A DNA stretch of 64,000 bases from Bimastos eiseni (GCA_959347315.1 OY365818.1:6089838-6153837); one strand, 5' to 3'; numbered from the stretch's first letter, positions 39,333-51,549 are shown. A program made the numbers and translations. Notes: a model not told the origin generated them from the sequence alone.

Positions 39333-40332
39333 CGTCAACTTGACCACGATCACATTCGCGCCCCTCTTTCGGCAACTTCTCTTTGACCTCTTCGCTTTTT
39401 GGACGACCGTGTTTTATTTCTTCCCCGAGGTAGGGTTTATGGTCCAAACAAGATCTTTTCCACCACTGGGCGCCTGTCTGGGCCTCCCTACGGAGTGCAA
39501 TCCTTACGTGTTGCCATTCTCTCTTCTTCATTTATTTGTCCTCTTCTCTCTCCCCAAATCACTGCGAACGCTACTGAATGGCAATTGCTCTTTTCGGCGA
39601 TATATAAATTAATAGATAGGCCTACAATACGACATGAATAACCTGGTGCCGGTATAAGCAGAGAAGTAAACGACGAGTTCTACGATTCGCTGGCTTCTTT
39701 GCCCAATGGCAATGTATTGTGTATTCCTTTCCTGTTCCGTGGCCGAAGGGAAGAAATTGTCAAATTCCTAACGTTCCACATGAGAGCTTTTTACTTCACT
39801 TGCCAAACTTTATATTTGAGAAATCTGTTGGATAATAATTGTTCAATGTTAAGCTAAAAAAATGTTAAGGAATTGCCTGCTGTGGCAGTGTAGGCCCCCT
39901 AATATTGAATCTTAGCGCTATTTACAATGGACAAAATAATAATGAATTATTTCTTTCCTTTCTTAAATCGAATTCATGGCTCGGTTTTCGTCGAGTTCCC
40001 CAATTACATAGATTTCTGTGAAGAACTCACCTTTCAAAGTGACGTCCAATCAGAGTTTTCTGGAGCTTAGATTGACTTCAGTTGTTGATGACAATAGTCA
40101 GACTTAATTAAGTACTTCTTAATTGTATATGCTAATTAATTACAGTTTAGTTGTCAAATTTTTCGTCGGATCAGACACAATCAGGTCTGAAAACCTTAAC
40201 TATTGTCTGCTATAATTTGTCTCCTATCTCAACAACATCAATACAGACTTCTATGGCGTCAGCTAGTGTGTAGACGTCTCTCTATCTCTCCGCTTGGCTG
40301 TATGTCTCTCTGCTTACCTGTCTGTCTGTCTG
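39333..40332. other. Intergenic, no gene recognised
   Basis: Plain AT-rich sequence; nothing family-like. Confidence 0.45.
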
Positions 40333-40570
40333 TCACACAGTCCGTATTTCTTTGTCTCCAAGCAAGACGTTGTCCACTCGCGAGGCAATGGATGCGATGC
40401 TTTTATAGACATCGGGGCACGAGGTGGAGGATGAGGAGTCGGCGGATGGCATCATCGTCATCCATGAAAGACACGATTCTGTGTCTTTGGTACGATTTTT
40501 AGATCTATTCATTCCAGCAACATCTTCTCGAGAGCTCATCGCATCCACACGACCATTAACAAGTGCATAT
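40333..40570 (-). CDS. Possible last exon of an unknown gene
   Basis: On the minus strand a T/G-rich stretch and GTGCGTGTAG acceptor precede an open frame of about 78 residues ending in TGA. It contains VNGRVDAMSSREDVAGMNRS, SADSSSSTSCPDVYKSIASI and ASRVDNVLLGDKEIRTV. Composition is protein-like and not repeat-driven, and the stop closes it naturally. No upstream exon was found, and I do not recognise the product; a cytoplasmic C-terminal tail is one possibility. Chance cannot be excluded. Confidence 0.35.
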
Positions 40571-42290
40571 CTACACGCACAGACAAATACACAGACATAT
40601 ACAAGCAATTGACAAACGCCAACGATTATATTATATAAGTCCACAGATATAAAATCTGTGACATTTATATATCCATAACTATCACTGTGAAATATAATTG
40701 CAGATACATATTTATATATAGCAATATACATAAGTTCATCAGATTCGCATGGCTTTTAATGTATAGGCCTACATAACAATGGTTAATGATATATATATAT
40801 ATATACATACATATATATATATACGTCCTAGCGCATGCGTATTGATATGTATAACGAAATATGAGATTTATGAACGAATGGATAAATGGATATGCTTGTC
40901 TAATGATATAATATAGTCTACGATTGCAAAAGAATAAGAAAGTGACGATATTCTTAAACAGTATTTATTTGGACAAGAACGAATTCGATACTTATATCTA
41001 ATATATTTAATAATTATTTTTATTTACATTGTGTTTATATATATATATATATTAATTTTCATTTATATCTACATGCACATTATTATGATTTTTGGCATGA
41101 TATAATGACACTAAAGGCGTTCTATCAGAGATATTATTTAGTCAGGACAGAGAGGAACGCAAGCTGACCAAGACACACACAGACGAACTGAGAGAGACAT
41201 TAGGACAAAGGAAGCAAACAAACCGAGACATAGACTGATGGACGGAGACAGACATTTGGACAGAGAAGAAAGACCGAGACATCAACACACACTGACTGAC
41301 ATCTGACGCCGACAACGAAATCACTTAAAGAAAGGAAGCGAATCATTATCTTCGGTCAACAATCTTTTGATGAGTCACTCTCGCCATCGATCGAGGCGAA
41401 CTCCGGTCCTCCCATTACATTGCCATTACATTTCTCCAATAACATTTCTCCAATAACATTTCTCCAATAACATTTCTCCAATAACATTTCTCCAATAACA
41501 TTTCTCCAATAACATTTCTAAAATAACAGCCGCAATTTTTCCTTTAGTACCACTTCCAGTCAATGCATGCTTCCAGCAACAGCTATTGTTTCTTAATTAT
41601 TGTCTGCGACAATGAATGCCACAACTCAATTGGTCATTTAGATATTATCAGTCACTAAGTCATTAAGACATGTTGAGTCGTTTAGACACATTTAGTCACG
41701 TAGTTATATTTAGTCATTTAGATACACTTAGTCATTTGGTCACATTTGGTCATTTAGATACATTTAGTCATTTAGTTATATTTGGTCATTTAGATACATT
41801 TAGTCATTTAGTTATTTTGGTCATTCGGATGCGTTTAGTCATTTATTTATTAATAGACAATGGAAGCAATAACTACACGGACATTCCAACATATAAGCAA
41901 ACAAACGAACAGACAAGCAAAGCAACTACGACGACCTACATACACACAGACACCCATACAGCGTCAACAGACGTATTCAAAGTGACATTTAGATATTCTG
42001 AGATACACAGATACGACCGAACAGACAGCCAGACAGACAGACAGACAATAATTCAGAAACGCCTTCCTTTGCAAATGCAAACAGAACGGGGGTGAAACGA
42101 AGGAAGAACTAAATTCTTCCTGGAATAATAATTCTGCCCTTCAAATATGACGTGATCACAACCCAGGAGAGTCGACAACTTGTCACGCCCATACTCCGTC
42201 GTCTTCGGTCCCAGTCGGGACGCAACGGAGTTTAAATCAACCGGATATCAGGCGCTTCATTCAACTCTTGTGTAGCTGCGTCAACTCCAG
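40571..42290. other. Intergenic with small tandem repeats
   Basis: TA microsatellites (40790-40830, 41035-41055), a 14-bp AACATTTCTCCAAT array of about seven copies (41427-41528) and a GTCATTTAGATACATTTA repeat (41650-41850). No gene recognised. Confidence 0.55.
41427..41528. repeat. 14-bp repeat AACATTTCTCCAAT
   Basis: About seven nearly perfect tandem copies. Confidence 0.93.
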
Positions 42291-42418
42291 AAGAGGCGTC
42301 TTCGCAGAAGTTGATAATGGAATTGCCTATCACAAGGACTTGGCACGCAACGACGCCGCTGTACAGGCAGGGGTGGATGGAAAGAACGAGACGTGGGAGA
42401 CAATCGAACTGCATGCTG
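42291..42418 (+). CDS. Possible beta-trefoil (fascin-like) exon
   Basis: Acceptor AACTCCAG and donor GTAATT bracket an open segment reading RGVFAEVDNGIAYHKDLARN and NETWETIELHAG. The pattern xVxAExxxG...ExWExIEL is reminiscent of fascin-type beta-trefoil repeats. No neighbouring exon was found, so it may be an exon of a mostly unseen gene, a pseudogene piece or chance. Confidence 0.25.
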
Positions 42419-42702
42419 GTAATTATGGGTCGATCAAAAGTAGGCGTGTTGGTTTTAACATGGTGTGTTTTCTTACACAAAGAGTGCAGATGTAATTTGC
42501 AATGTTGTAATTAACATGTCTGAAGTGCGCAGCGTGTTGTACGATTTCTTATTATGCATTTATTTAGCGCCCCTTTCCGACAACCATGACGAATATCAGG
42601 ACGTGCGTCATCTTCTACCAGTGAGAGACTTCTCGTCGACATCGTCCCCGTGTCTGCGAATCGATGTTGACAGTCGTCGCTCTATCCATCGACGCAACTT
42701 GG

Positions 42703-42930
42703 CCCAGAGACTCTGAACATCCATGCCATCTGTCAGCTGTCGACGGGAACCCATTGGTTGGTTTCGCGTATGTGCGTGGGTTCGTCATTGGCGATCCTTT
42801 TGAGCTTATTTTGCACTGTTTTGCCAACGGATATAATATTATTTGTTCTTAATATCATATTGGCCAGCGCAGAGAGAGCCTCTTTGTAGATTTCTTGATG
42901 AGGCGCTATATCAAGTTTCATTGATTGCGA
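42703..42930. mobile_element. Dispersed repeat, copy 2 (pair with 13871)
   Basis: Begins CCCAGAGACTCTGAACATCC like the 13871 copy and ends with GAGGCGCTATATCAAG, the tail word common to many repeats here. Confidence 0.65.
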
Positions 42931-44770
42931 GATTACAACCAAGAGGCGTCGATCGATGGAGCTGAGAATTGAGCAGTAGTGAGTAAGGAGTATCTGAAGG
43001 TTTCTATACGGTACCCTTCTGAGGAGACTAGCAGCCTTGCCCTAATCGTTTCATGGCATGCGCTGCAATTAACATAACAGTGATTTATAGTAGTTCAGAA
43101 GAATGCTTCTGTGTGAGAACCAATTCCTGCGTCTTCTTCCTTCGTCCTAACATCCAAATCTACTCAACTTCTGCTTTATCGACCCAGCCGGGTTTTTAAA
43201 GACCATATCCCTGTGGCCTCTGGTTATTCTATCATCTATGAAAATGTGAAGAGTTAGCGAGCGGATATTAACTGTATATTTAGTAGCATGTCATATGAGG
43301 TTTTTGAGCTACGCCGCTAAAGAAAATTATCTTTATCGGCAGTACAATACTAGGCTACTTGTTTCTCAGTTGCAGCCTTGTAACGCCTCGATTCAAATCT
43401 CACCTGATTCTTCCTCTTTCTATGGTTGTTAAATCGAATTCCCTCAAATCATTCTTCTCGTGACAGTTTACTGAGTAGTGAATACTTACCATTTTTTGTC
43501 TTCCTCTGTGCCTTCTCAAACTTATCGATATCCTGTGTGAACATGGACTCCATGACAACACACAATACTCCAAATGTGACCCGATCAATGATTCACTGCA
43601 ATTGCCTTCCGCGTTCCACAAGTGTGGGAAACGTATATTATTTAAGGTGGGTCTATTTGAAGCGATACTGGAGAACCCGGGTCACGTGCTGTACCGGTTC
43701 CTTTCTCCAATAAAGACGACTCCGAAGGAAAATGTTTTATTGTAACCAAATCCAGAGCATCAAACATATACACATAGTTTTAATTGCTCAATTAATTAGG
43801 TTGCAAAGGGAGGCTAAAAGGGATTACCTCCCGCTAACAGGGCCACCCACTCCCTACGCCTATGACCGCATGACCGTGTTAACGGTATTATCCCAAAGCA
43901 TATAAGCTAAAACGAAAATTCTTTGTATTTAAAATGCTATATTTTCATATGTGCTGTTCACCAAAGTGCGGATATGCGGTTTGTCAAATAAAGAAAGCAC
44001 TTACTCATTCACTTACTTCATTTGGTATACAGATCCAGCAGCAAAATTCAGACGGATCTGATGACCAACAGCTCGGATTCCAGGTTGGCAAAATGACACC
44101 GAAGTGCATGTTTGTATCAAAATTCTACCCTTATATATGCCTGTCTCACGTATCTTGTGCTTAGACGAATATCAAATTGCGAAGATATTGGTTGTAGAGA
44201 CTCGCCAGATATGTAGAGATTCGTCACCTATGCCCTGGATGAGCAATCTAACCCCTGGACAGATCATGATAGGCTTTTTACGAGCTTTCCGTACCTGTCT
44301 TAAAAATTATTATTATATTTTTGTTTTTATTTAAAGCTGACAAGCCGTGGTATGATTACAAGTATACAGTATAACAGATGACGACGAGTTATTACAGGAA
44401 TCTGTGAACCGTTTTTATATGCCTACTGTTGCAAAATAATTAATAATTCGTTCCTAATGACATTAAGCATCATATAGGGAAGTGCAGAAATCGCCCGAGT
44501 AGATATCTTGAAGGGACGCTATAATCGATTACAGTTCATGTAAACTGTAAAGTACACAGTTGGCCTACGTAACAGAAAACTTATCGGAAGTTGTCTTACG
44601 ATTGAGCAGGTTTGATGAGTTTGAGCTTCGAGAACAGAGGACTATCCCCAGCATTCCAACATTTCTTCTTTTACCATAAGGATCGATAGGACGTCAGAAC
44701 CGGGGCCGTCCTCGTTTGCCCGGTTTACTGCCAGCATAACACAAAGCCCCAATCACAAACTCCTACACTA
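42931..44770. other. Intergenic, no gene recognised
   Basis: No splice-supported coding sequence; a repeat-tail word (GACGCTATAATCG) near 44515. Confidence 0.5.
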
Positions 44771-44774
44771 TTAG

Positions 44775-44880
44775 CACTCAGTCCAAAGCCTGGATGAAGG
44801 CGACAGGCCGCGGGCGACGTTAATGGTCTGTGTTAAATAACACTGTTCTTGAACTGCAACTACTAATACCTACCGTCCAG
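44775..44880 (+). mobile_element. Dispersed repeat (GCCTGGATAAAGG family)
   Basis: AAAGCCTGGATGAAGGCGAC...CGACGTTAATGGTC...TTGAACTGCAACTACTAATA matches the 30.1-kb copy. Confidence 0.55.
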
Positions 44881-44899
44881 TCACTCTATATAACCATGC

Positions 44900-45170
44900 G
44901 CAATTTTCTGCGCTGGCTTCCCGTTTTGCAGCGCATCTCTTTTAGGATGACGGCGCTCGTCAGGCGATGTCTCTCTATTTGAGCTTCATCGTGGATGGCT
45001 GTCGAATTCTGTCTTCCGTGTGTTCGATGTGGCCCCGTCGAGCCCTTGTTTTTGGTCTGGTGTAGCCCCTTCTTCTCGTTTCTTTTTCAGGCAGCGTCAA
45101 GCCTTCTTCATCAGTGGGCCCTCCGCTTGGAATAGGCGCACGTTTGAGCCGCGTCTGTTAAAAAGCATGT
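44900..45170 (+). pseudogene. LINE reverse-transcriptase C-terminal fragment
   Basis: LRWLPVLQRISFRMTALV then, after stops, RQRQAFFISGPSAWNRR, matching the LHWLPV-x-RI-x-FK and RAF-x-GP-x-AWN blocks of non-LTR ORF2 proteins. Frameshifted and decayed. Confidence 0.65.
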
Positions 45171-45408
45171 TAAAAAACGTGGTGCGAGCATGGCGGAAAG
45201 AAGAGCAATGCGAGCGCATTTTAGCGTGTTGTAGGTCGTAAATATTGGCTTCCCGATCTGCATACGATGTCGTTAATTTTACGTCACGCCCACGGCGATG
45301 TCCCTGCGACCTGACCACGCTCTCGCTATGACAATAATGAGTCGCTGTCAGGCTCAACCAGTTCTTAATACGATTGCGCAACGCTTAACGCGCGCAGACA
45401 ACGCCGTT
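45160..45408. repeat. Left arm of a large inverted repeat
   Basis: Reverse complement of 45975-46310 at an estimated 75-85% identity, from CGGCGTTGTCTGC through GTCAGGTCGCAGGGACATCG to TTTTTTAACATG. Loop about 570 bp. Confidence 0.85.
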
Positions 45409-45974
45409 TTTTATGTATGTATGCATTTATGGTTTGATGTGTGTATTTACATATATGTACGAAAATAAACGACTAGTTATCCTATCATATCGATGGCGAA
45501 GTGAGGGAAAATCCCAGCCTCAGAAATTTTTAGTTTTATTTCATATTTCAGAAATACAGCCGAAATTACTTCATTTGACAAACACCTCTCCGAATAGTCA
45601 TTATACTAGCATTACACGCGTATCTTGAAAATTTAATACTACTACTACTACTAATATCACTACAGTCAAATACAGTGCAGCAATTCAACTCCAATCATTT
45701 ATGTGCCACAAATATTGCATTATCATATTGTAACATTTGTCCACTGTCCACTGTCCAAGGCACTTTCGACCACGTGCCCCTCTTCATCGTAGCATACAGT
45801 CCTGCATCATCCTCCTCCTCAGCACAATGATGGCTTGGTATTCCCTGTAGAAGTAACATGGCGTGGTCCTATTTTGCTTCATCCATGGCTGACACTACCA
45901 TTTGTGATGCACCCCAATTTATACACAAGGTCATAGTGGTTGAAATGAGCATGGTAGTAACGTAGTCTATACGT

Positions 45975-46310
45975 TATGAGAACGTCACAGCGGCGTTGTC
46001 TGCCCGCGTTAAGCGCTGCACAAGCTTATTACGAACGGGTCAAACCTGACGGCGACGCATAATTGTCATAGCGAAAGCGTGGTCAGGTCGCAGGGACATC
46101 GCCATAGGCGTAATGTAAAATTAACAACATCGTGCTCAGATCCGGAAACCAATTTTTACTACCTCCAACACGCTTGCAATGCGTTCATTAAGTTCGAATT
46201 ACGCTCGAGTTACGTCGGTACAACGCTCGCCACGTTTCTATTACGCTCAAATGCACTCGCACTGCGCTTCTTTCCGCCACGATCGCGCCACGTTTTTTTT
46301 AACATGTTCA
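45975..46310. repeat. Right arm of a large inverted repeat
   Basis: Pairs with 45160-45408; carries an extra insertion of CGCTCGAGTTACGTCGG-type sequence near its outer end. CACGCTC-type words continue to about 46440. Confidence 0.85.
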
Positions 46311-46440
46311 AAATTTTACCACGCTCTCCACGGTCATGGTGACAGCGCCACGCTCGATCGCGATTGCAATACGTTCATAGAAGATCGAACTGCGGTTCTA
46401 CTGCGTTTTTCACGTTTCCACCACGCTTTACGAGCGTGAT

Positions 46441-47214
46441 GGAAGTATTGTGAGATCGGGGGCCTAGTGTGACTGGGGTATAACCGTGGTTGGACTGGGG
46501 GCGCGCCGCGCCTCAGAGTAGGCACTTGAGGGAGGGAAGGACGCTATATAAATTTCAATAATTAATGACGTTGAGCGAGTATTCCCACGTATTCATTGCC
46601 ATGCTTACAGTAAGGTAAACATTATTGACACATACGCATGCGGTGTCGGCTATAGGCGTAATGACCAGTGTTTGGCATGAGACCAAAACCTCGAGACCAA
46701 GACCAAGACCGCGGTCTCGAGACTACATCTCTGGTAATGACAGGATGCATTCAGTCACGCTTGAATAATGACACGTGCGCGTGCAGCCAAAAACTAAACG
46801 TGTATGTGGAGAAAATTTCTTATCCAAAAAACCCACCTCGCAATTTTCTTGAAATCCGCTTGCAACATACGACTTATCGAGCCAGAGCAAGTGGCATGAT
46901 ACTAATTAAAATATCATATATCAAATAATGTGGAATTATTCCGGGGGAGGTTCTGTACACTAGAATAACACAACGAGTCGTGCAGAGGATATCGCTCTCT
47001 TGATGAAACTCAAAAGTTCGTTGTCGTATGAGCTTTGTCAAATGGCAGCACAAATCACAATTGAGAATAAAAGGACTGATTTGTCGTTTTTAAGGCTTCC
47101 AGTTCTCTGTTATGTCTATACTTGATGTTACATAATTATCAGAAACACGTTTTCAGAGCCTAATTCAGCTGTTTATATGATTCCTCTGAAATCCCTAGAC
47201 CTATATACCTTGTT
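46441..47214. other. Intergenic, no gene recognised
   Basis: Includes GACCAAGACC words (46680-46720) and one repeat-tail word (GACGCTATATAAATTTC, 46540). Confidence 0.45.
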
Positions 47215-47215
47215 T

Positions 47216-47217
47216 CC

Positions 47218-47258
<41 letters not shown>

Positions 47259-47295
47259 TTTATTAATATTATTATTATTATTTTTATTATTATTA

Positions 47296-47340
<45 letters not shown>

Positions 47341-47370
47341 TTACTATTATCATTATTATTATTATTAATA

Positions 47371-47425
<55 letters not shown>
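47216..47425. repeat. (ATT)n tract
   Basis: 210 bases of ATT with a few substitutions; on the minus strand it is (AAT)n directly following the LINE-like frame at 47487. Confidence 0.97.
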
Positions 47426-47426
<1 letters not shown>

Positions 47427-47486
47427 GGTAGCATTTCTGCCGACTGTCTAGGTGTCACACATGCTGTTATCGTCCATGTCGGCAAG

Positions 47487-47954
47487 CTAAGTGAATGGTG
47501 GCAATGTCCCGAAGATACATGCGGAGTTCCCACGTTGAAGAACCACGGAGATTCTCTGGAAAAGATATGACGTCTCCATTGGGTCGTGGATTGTATCACT
47601 CATCCGACTCCGTAACTCTGATATGAAATGCAGTCCTTCGCTGCTCCAAGCGCCTCCGGATTCCAAGGCGAGGGCTATGAAATCGTGGGTGTAAGTGATT
47701 GTGGCAGGTTTGACCCTCTTGGACGCAGCTGCACGTTCGGCGGCTTCGCCAGCTCCGACGCATGTATCGATTAGATGAGATTTGGCGTAGGTGTCGGGCA
47801 CTGTCACATCCCATGCCAGACATCGACCACGTGTCCAAGGGATGAAGGTGACACAGTCTGGTCGCTTTCCATCTTCTCTTAGCAAGCCGAGGGGTTCTTT
47901 TTGCGCTGGGATCTTCGCTCTGCCACGAGCTCTCCAGACGATCTCATTCACCAT
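47487..47954 (-). pseudogene. Retrotransposon ORF2 C-terminal domain, copy 1
   Basis: Open frame of 155 residues: KRPDCVTFIPWTRGRCLAWD, VTVPDTYAKSHL, then SELRSRMSDTIHDPMETSYL and FQRISVVLQRGNSACIFGTL. The combination (K/R)RPD-x-hT-x(2)PW-x-RGR-x-LxWD-hT-x-xDTYA and the LLQR-hSVxhQRGNA end recur at the C-terminus of reverse-transcriptase proteins in many marine invertebrates. No RT domain is present upstream. The frame has no reliable start and is best read as a 5'-truncated element. Confidence 0.7.
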
Positions 47955-47989
47955 ATTGTGTCGTTGATGTTTTCCACCCCCTCTTCTAC

Positions 47990-48013
47990 ATAATAATAAT
48001 AATAGTATTAGTA

Positions 48014-48047
<34 letters not shown>

Positions 48048-48095
48048 ATCATTATGATATCATTATTATTATTTTTATTATGTTTATTATAATTA
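47990..48095. repeat. (AAT)n/(ATT)n tract
   Basis: AAT and ATT runs between the two retrotransposon copies; on the minus strand it directly follows copy 2. Confidence 0.9.
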
Positions 48096-48096
48096 T

Positions 48097-48520
48097 TTAG
48101 CATGATAGTGTGTACAAAAAGCAGAATCTGACGGCGTTCCCTCGCTGGACAGCTACCGAAAGTCTTTGGAGTAGGTAGCTTGTCTCGAGTGGGTCATGGG
48201 TCACATCGATTAGCCTTCGTCCTAGCTCCAATACAAAGTTCAAACCCTCATAACTCCAAGCACCGCTGGACTCCAGTGCCAGTGCCACAAAAGCATGCGT
48301 TCAGATGATTGATAAATTTGATACATACTTTGCACTCTTGACGATGGCTGCTCGGTTTGCTGTTTCTCCTGCTGCAGTTGATGTCGCTGTCGAGTGTGAA
48401 ATTGCGTAAGTGTCTGACACAGTCTCGTACCAAGTGAGGCACCTGCCGCGTAACCACGGGATGAGCGTCACGCCGTCCGGTCCTTTGCCATTTATTCTGG
48501 TGAGGCCCAAGTGTTCCAAG
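48097..48520 (-). pseudogene. Retrotransposon ORF2 C-terminal domain, copy 2 (frameshifted)
   Basis: GPDGVTLIPWLRGRCLTWYE and TVSDTYAISH in one frame, then VALALESSGAWSYEGLNFVL and LLQRLSVAVQRGNAV in another. Same domain and orientation as 47487-47954 but frameshifted, and RPD has become GPD. Confidence 0.7.
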
Positions 48521-48640
48521 TCATCGTCATCGTCGTCGTCATCGTGTTCCTCATCATCATCGTCATCGTCGTCATCATCATCATCATCATCATCATTATT
48601 ATCGTCGTCGTCGTCGTCATCATCATAATCATCTATTGTT
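48520..48640. repeat. TCATCG trinucleotide tract
   Basis: (TCA/TCG)n, followed by TTATTA words. Confidence 0.9.
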
Positions 48641-48822
48641 ATTATTAATTATTTGTTAATATTAGAGTTGGTCCTAAGATAAAATGCTGATGTACCGTGC
48701 ACCAAATTGCCAATTAACGAGGTTTAAGTTTATATATTGCATCAGTGTAGTTCTTTTTACGGGTGTCTTCCGATGGCTAAACAGAGCATGATATATAATG
48801 CTTATACACTGTTTTATCATTA

Positions 48823-48995
<173 letters not shown>

Positions 48996-50095
48996 TAATA
49001 TAACCGGAAACAGGCTGCGAAGGTGTGAAAGTTTGTAGAGGCGAGTCTCGTATGTTTGCTTCTGAATAGCATGAAGGAATTAACTTAAGTAGCGTGAACC
49101 TAATGATGCAGTAGTTAATTCGGAAGCTTCCGCAAGACCTGTTTGAAGACAGTCATTATAAAAGATTGAGAGTCAGTTTTGTTTCCAAGTTAAAATCGAC
49201 AGCCATCAAATTTGAATAACTATCTGACGAAAGATGACTGGAAGCAGCGCCTCTAGCGAATGAACTGTCACAGTTCTCCAAAAGCGAGTTTTCTTATCTG
49301 TTCACCAGATGGAGTTCTGGTTATAATGCGCACCCAAGCCCCTCTACGCTGGAGCCAACTTTGGATACGCCGAAAATCCGCCAAAAGTATTTCGGCGTCA
49401 GCTGCCATGATTTATTAAATAATTATTTGCCGAATAATTCTTTGGTTATTTACGGCAAGACATTGTTGCGTAATTGTCAGTTCAAGCGTTCTAACGTAGG
49501 GCACCAGCTTATTCATGAGCGATGCATCTAGTCAGACGGGTTGTCCAAAACTTCGAAAGGTTGTCTTAAGCAGATCCGAGTTCGGTTGCCTGAGGTGATG
49601 CGTAATGCGTCGTTGAAATCTTTTCATAAAGCTCTTCAGACCGCACGATTAGTGAGTGAGTCATAAGAAATGACGATGATGGCAGGGATGATGAGACAAA
49701 AACCACTTAAATGACGATGATGGTGACGATGGCGATGACGATGACGGCGGCGGCGACGACGACGACGATGGCAATGGCAATGGCGATGGCGATGACGATG
49801 ACGATGATGATGATGATGATGACGACGATGATGATGACGACGACAACGACGATGAAGATGAGGGTCATTGGGACGGTGGTTATAAATTCTGTGGCTGATT
49901 AATTTTTCATATAGGCTTATGATCATAGGACCATGTGTTACGTAGGCATGAACATTTTCGCTCCAAATGCCCTGTGGGCGTATGTGGAACGGTCAAACTC
50001 GAATTCTTTCATATGGATTCATCAGGGTGACTTACTGCAAGGGTGAGGGCTGACTAAAGAGCTGGAAAATACATTAGGCCTACGTGCATCGTAAA
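48996..50095. other. Intergenic with GAC/GAT repeat
   Basis: GATGAC/GACGAC repeats at 49706-49865 and an inverted SINE-tail piece (GGGCACCAGCTTATTC) at 49500. No gene. Confidence 0.55.
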
Positions 50096-50149
50096 GATTG
50101 GTGTTGGTGATCACATCAAAGAGAGCGAGAGAGGAAGAGAAAGAGTCAG

Positions 50150-50300
50150 AGACAGACACACAGACAGACGGACAGACAGACGGACAGACAGACAGACGGA
50201 CAGACAGACGGACAGACAGACGGACAGACAGACGGACAGACAGACGGACAGACAGACGGACAGACAGACGGACAGACAGACGGACAGACAGACAGAGATA
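50150..50300. repeat. GACAGACG 12-bp array
   Basis: About 11 units of CAGACAGACGGA. Followed by degenerate ATAGAGATAGA/CAGAGACAG sequence to 50480. Confidence 0.95.
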
Positions 50301-50530
50301 GCGATGGTCAGAGTAATAGACAAAGTGATAGAGAGTATTAGAGATAGAGATAGTAATAGAGATAGACGTAGACATAGACACGGAAACAGACACGGATACA
50401 GAGACAGGCAGAGAGAAAGAGACTGACACAGACACAGAGACAGAGACTTAGACGGTGATTGAGGCAGAGACAGAGACGAAGAACGCGCAAGAAATATAAA
50501 GCTAAATCTATATGCAGCTATATATACATG

Positions 50531-50533
<3 letters not shown>

Positions 50534-50601
<68 letters not shown>
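50534..50601. repeat. (TA)n, 34 units
   Basis: Pure TA run ending a few bases from the left end of the transposon at about 50608. Confidence 0.97.
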
Positions 50602-50607
<6 letters not shown>

Positions 50608-51177
50608 CTGTATCCGGAAATAAAGGGACCACTAGTGATAATATGAAAATAAATAGCAAATATTCGTCGATTTTTAAATTCCAAAATCGTTTTAATCCTG
50701 ATATATTTAATTAGCAGTGCGCAGAATATACAAGCTTCTGTCGTTCAGTAATGACGTCACAATGACGTCATTTTCTTTCAGATTCAAGAATTAAGAACTG
50801 CCTAAAATATACATGTATCTGCAGAATTTTCAACTTTTTAAAAATGTTTTTGATAAATCGCCATAAATTTAGTTCAAATGCATTCTTATATTTGAATGAT
50901 ATTAGACAACAAGGTGTGTTCAAACTGTCCGCCTTCAGCCTCAACACAAGCTTCAAGAAGCGTGCGTCATTGGCAATAGATACATCAATGATCAGCTGAT
51001 CAAAGTCCTTCCGGGCATTAACTATGTTGTTTAAAGACGTCACTGCGACCAAATTTTTTAACCAGGACGTTCATAAATAAATTTCTTTTTGGAAAAATAT
51101 GTTAGAATTAAAATGGTGCTAAAATTTTTTAATATTTATTTTCATATTATCATTAGGGGTCCCTTTTCCGAACACAG
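50608..51177 (-). mobile_element. DNA transposon remnant with TIRs and transposase tail
   Basis: Ends form inverted repeats of about 45 bp: GGGACCACTAGTGATAATAT (left) against ATATTATCATTAGGGGTCCC (right), extending outward through TCCGGA/TCCGAA and CTGTA/CACAG. On the minus strand, LEACVEAEGGQFEHTLLSNI resembles the C-terminus common to Tc1/mariner-like DDE transposases (x-G-G-H/Q-FEH-x-L). Most of the transposase is missing, so this is an internally deleted copy. Confidence 0.75.
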
Positions 51178-51549
51178 TGTCTATATAGGCCTATACACAT
51201 ATACAGAGTGACACGTAGAATTAGAGACGGAGACAGAGACAGAGACAGACAGACAAATAAACACACAGCGACAGTCTGAGAGATAGAGACAGACAGACTC
51301 TGTAGAGAACACACGAACACCTGTCGTTCGGAGCTGTCAACATCTTGAAAACCTGTCAGAGCATGAATGATGTTTAACAAAGTCCAAGGCAAACACGACA
51401 GACTCCGAAAAACAGGAAATATCACTTATCATCCATCTCAACAACTCAAAGCCGTTTGTCTGGTGCCACACCTCAGTTTCCAACATACCCCCACCAATTT
51501 TCGACAGGGCAGTATGCGCACTTGCACGAGCGCCTCTGAGAGCGTGTAA

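Noticed and set aside
38783..39353. Repeat protein with 20-residue period on the minus strand
   Set aside because: Explained by a 20-bp satellite without stop words; no start, splice or constraint evidence.
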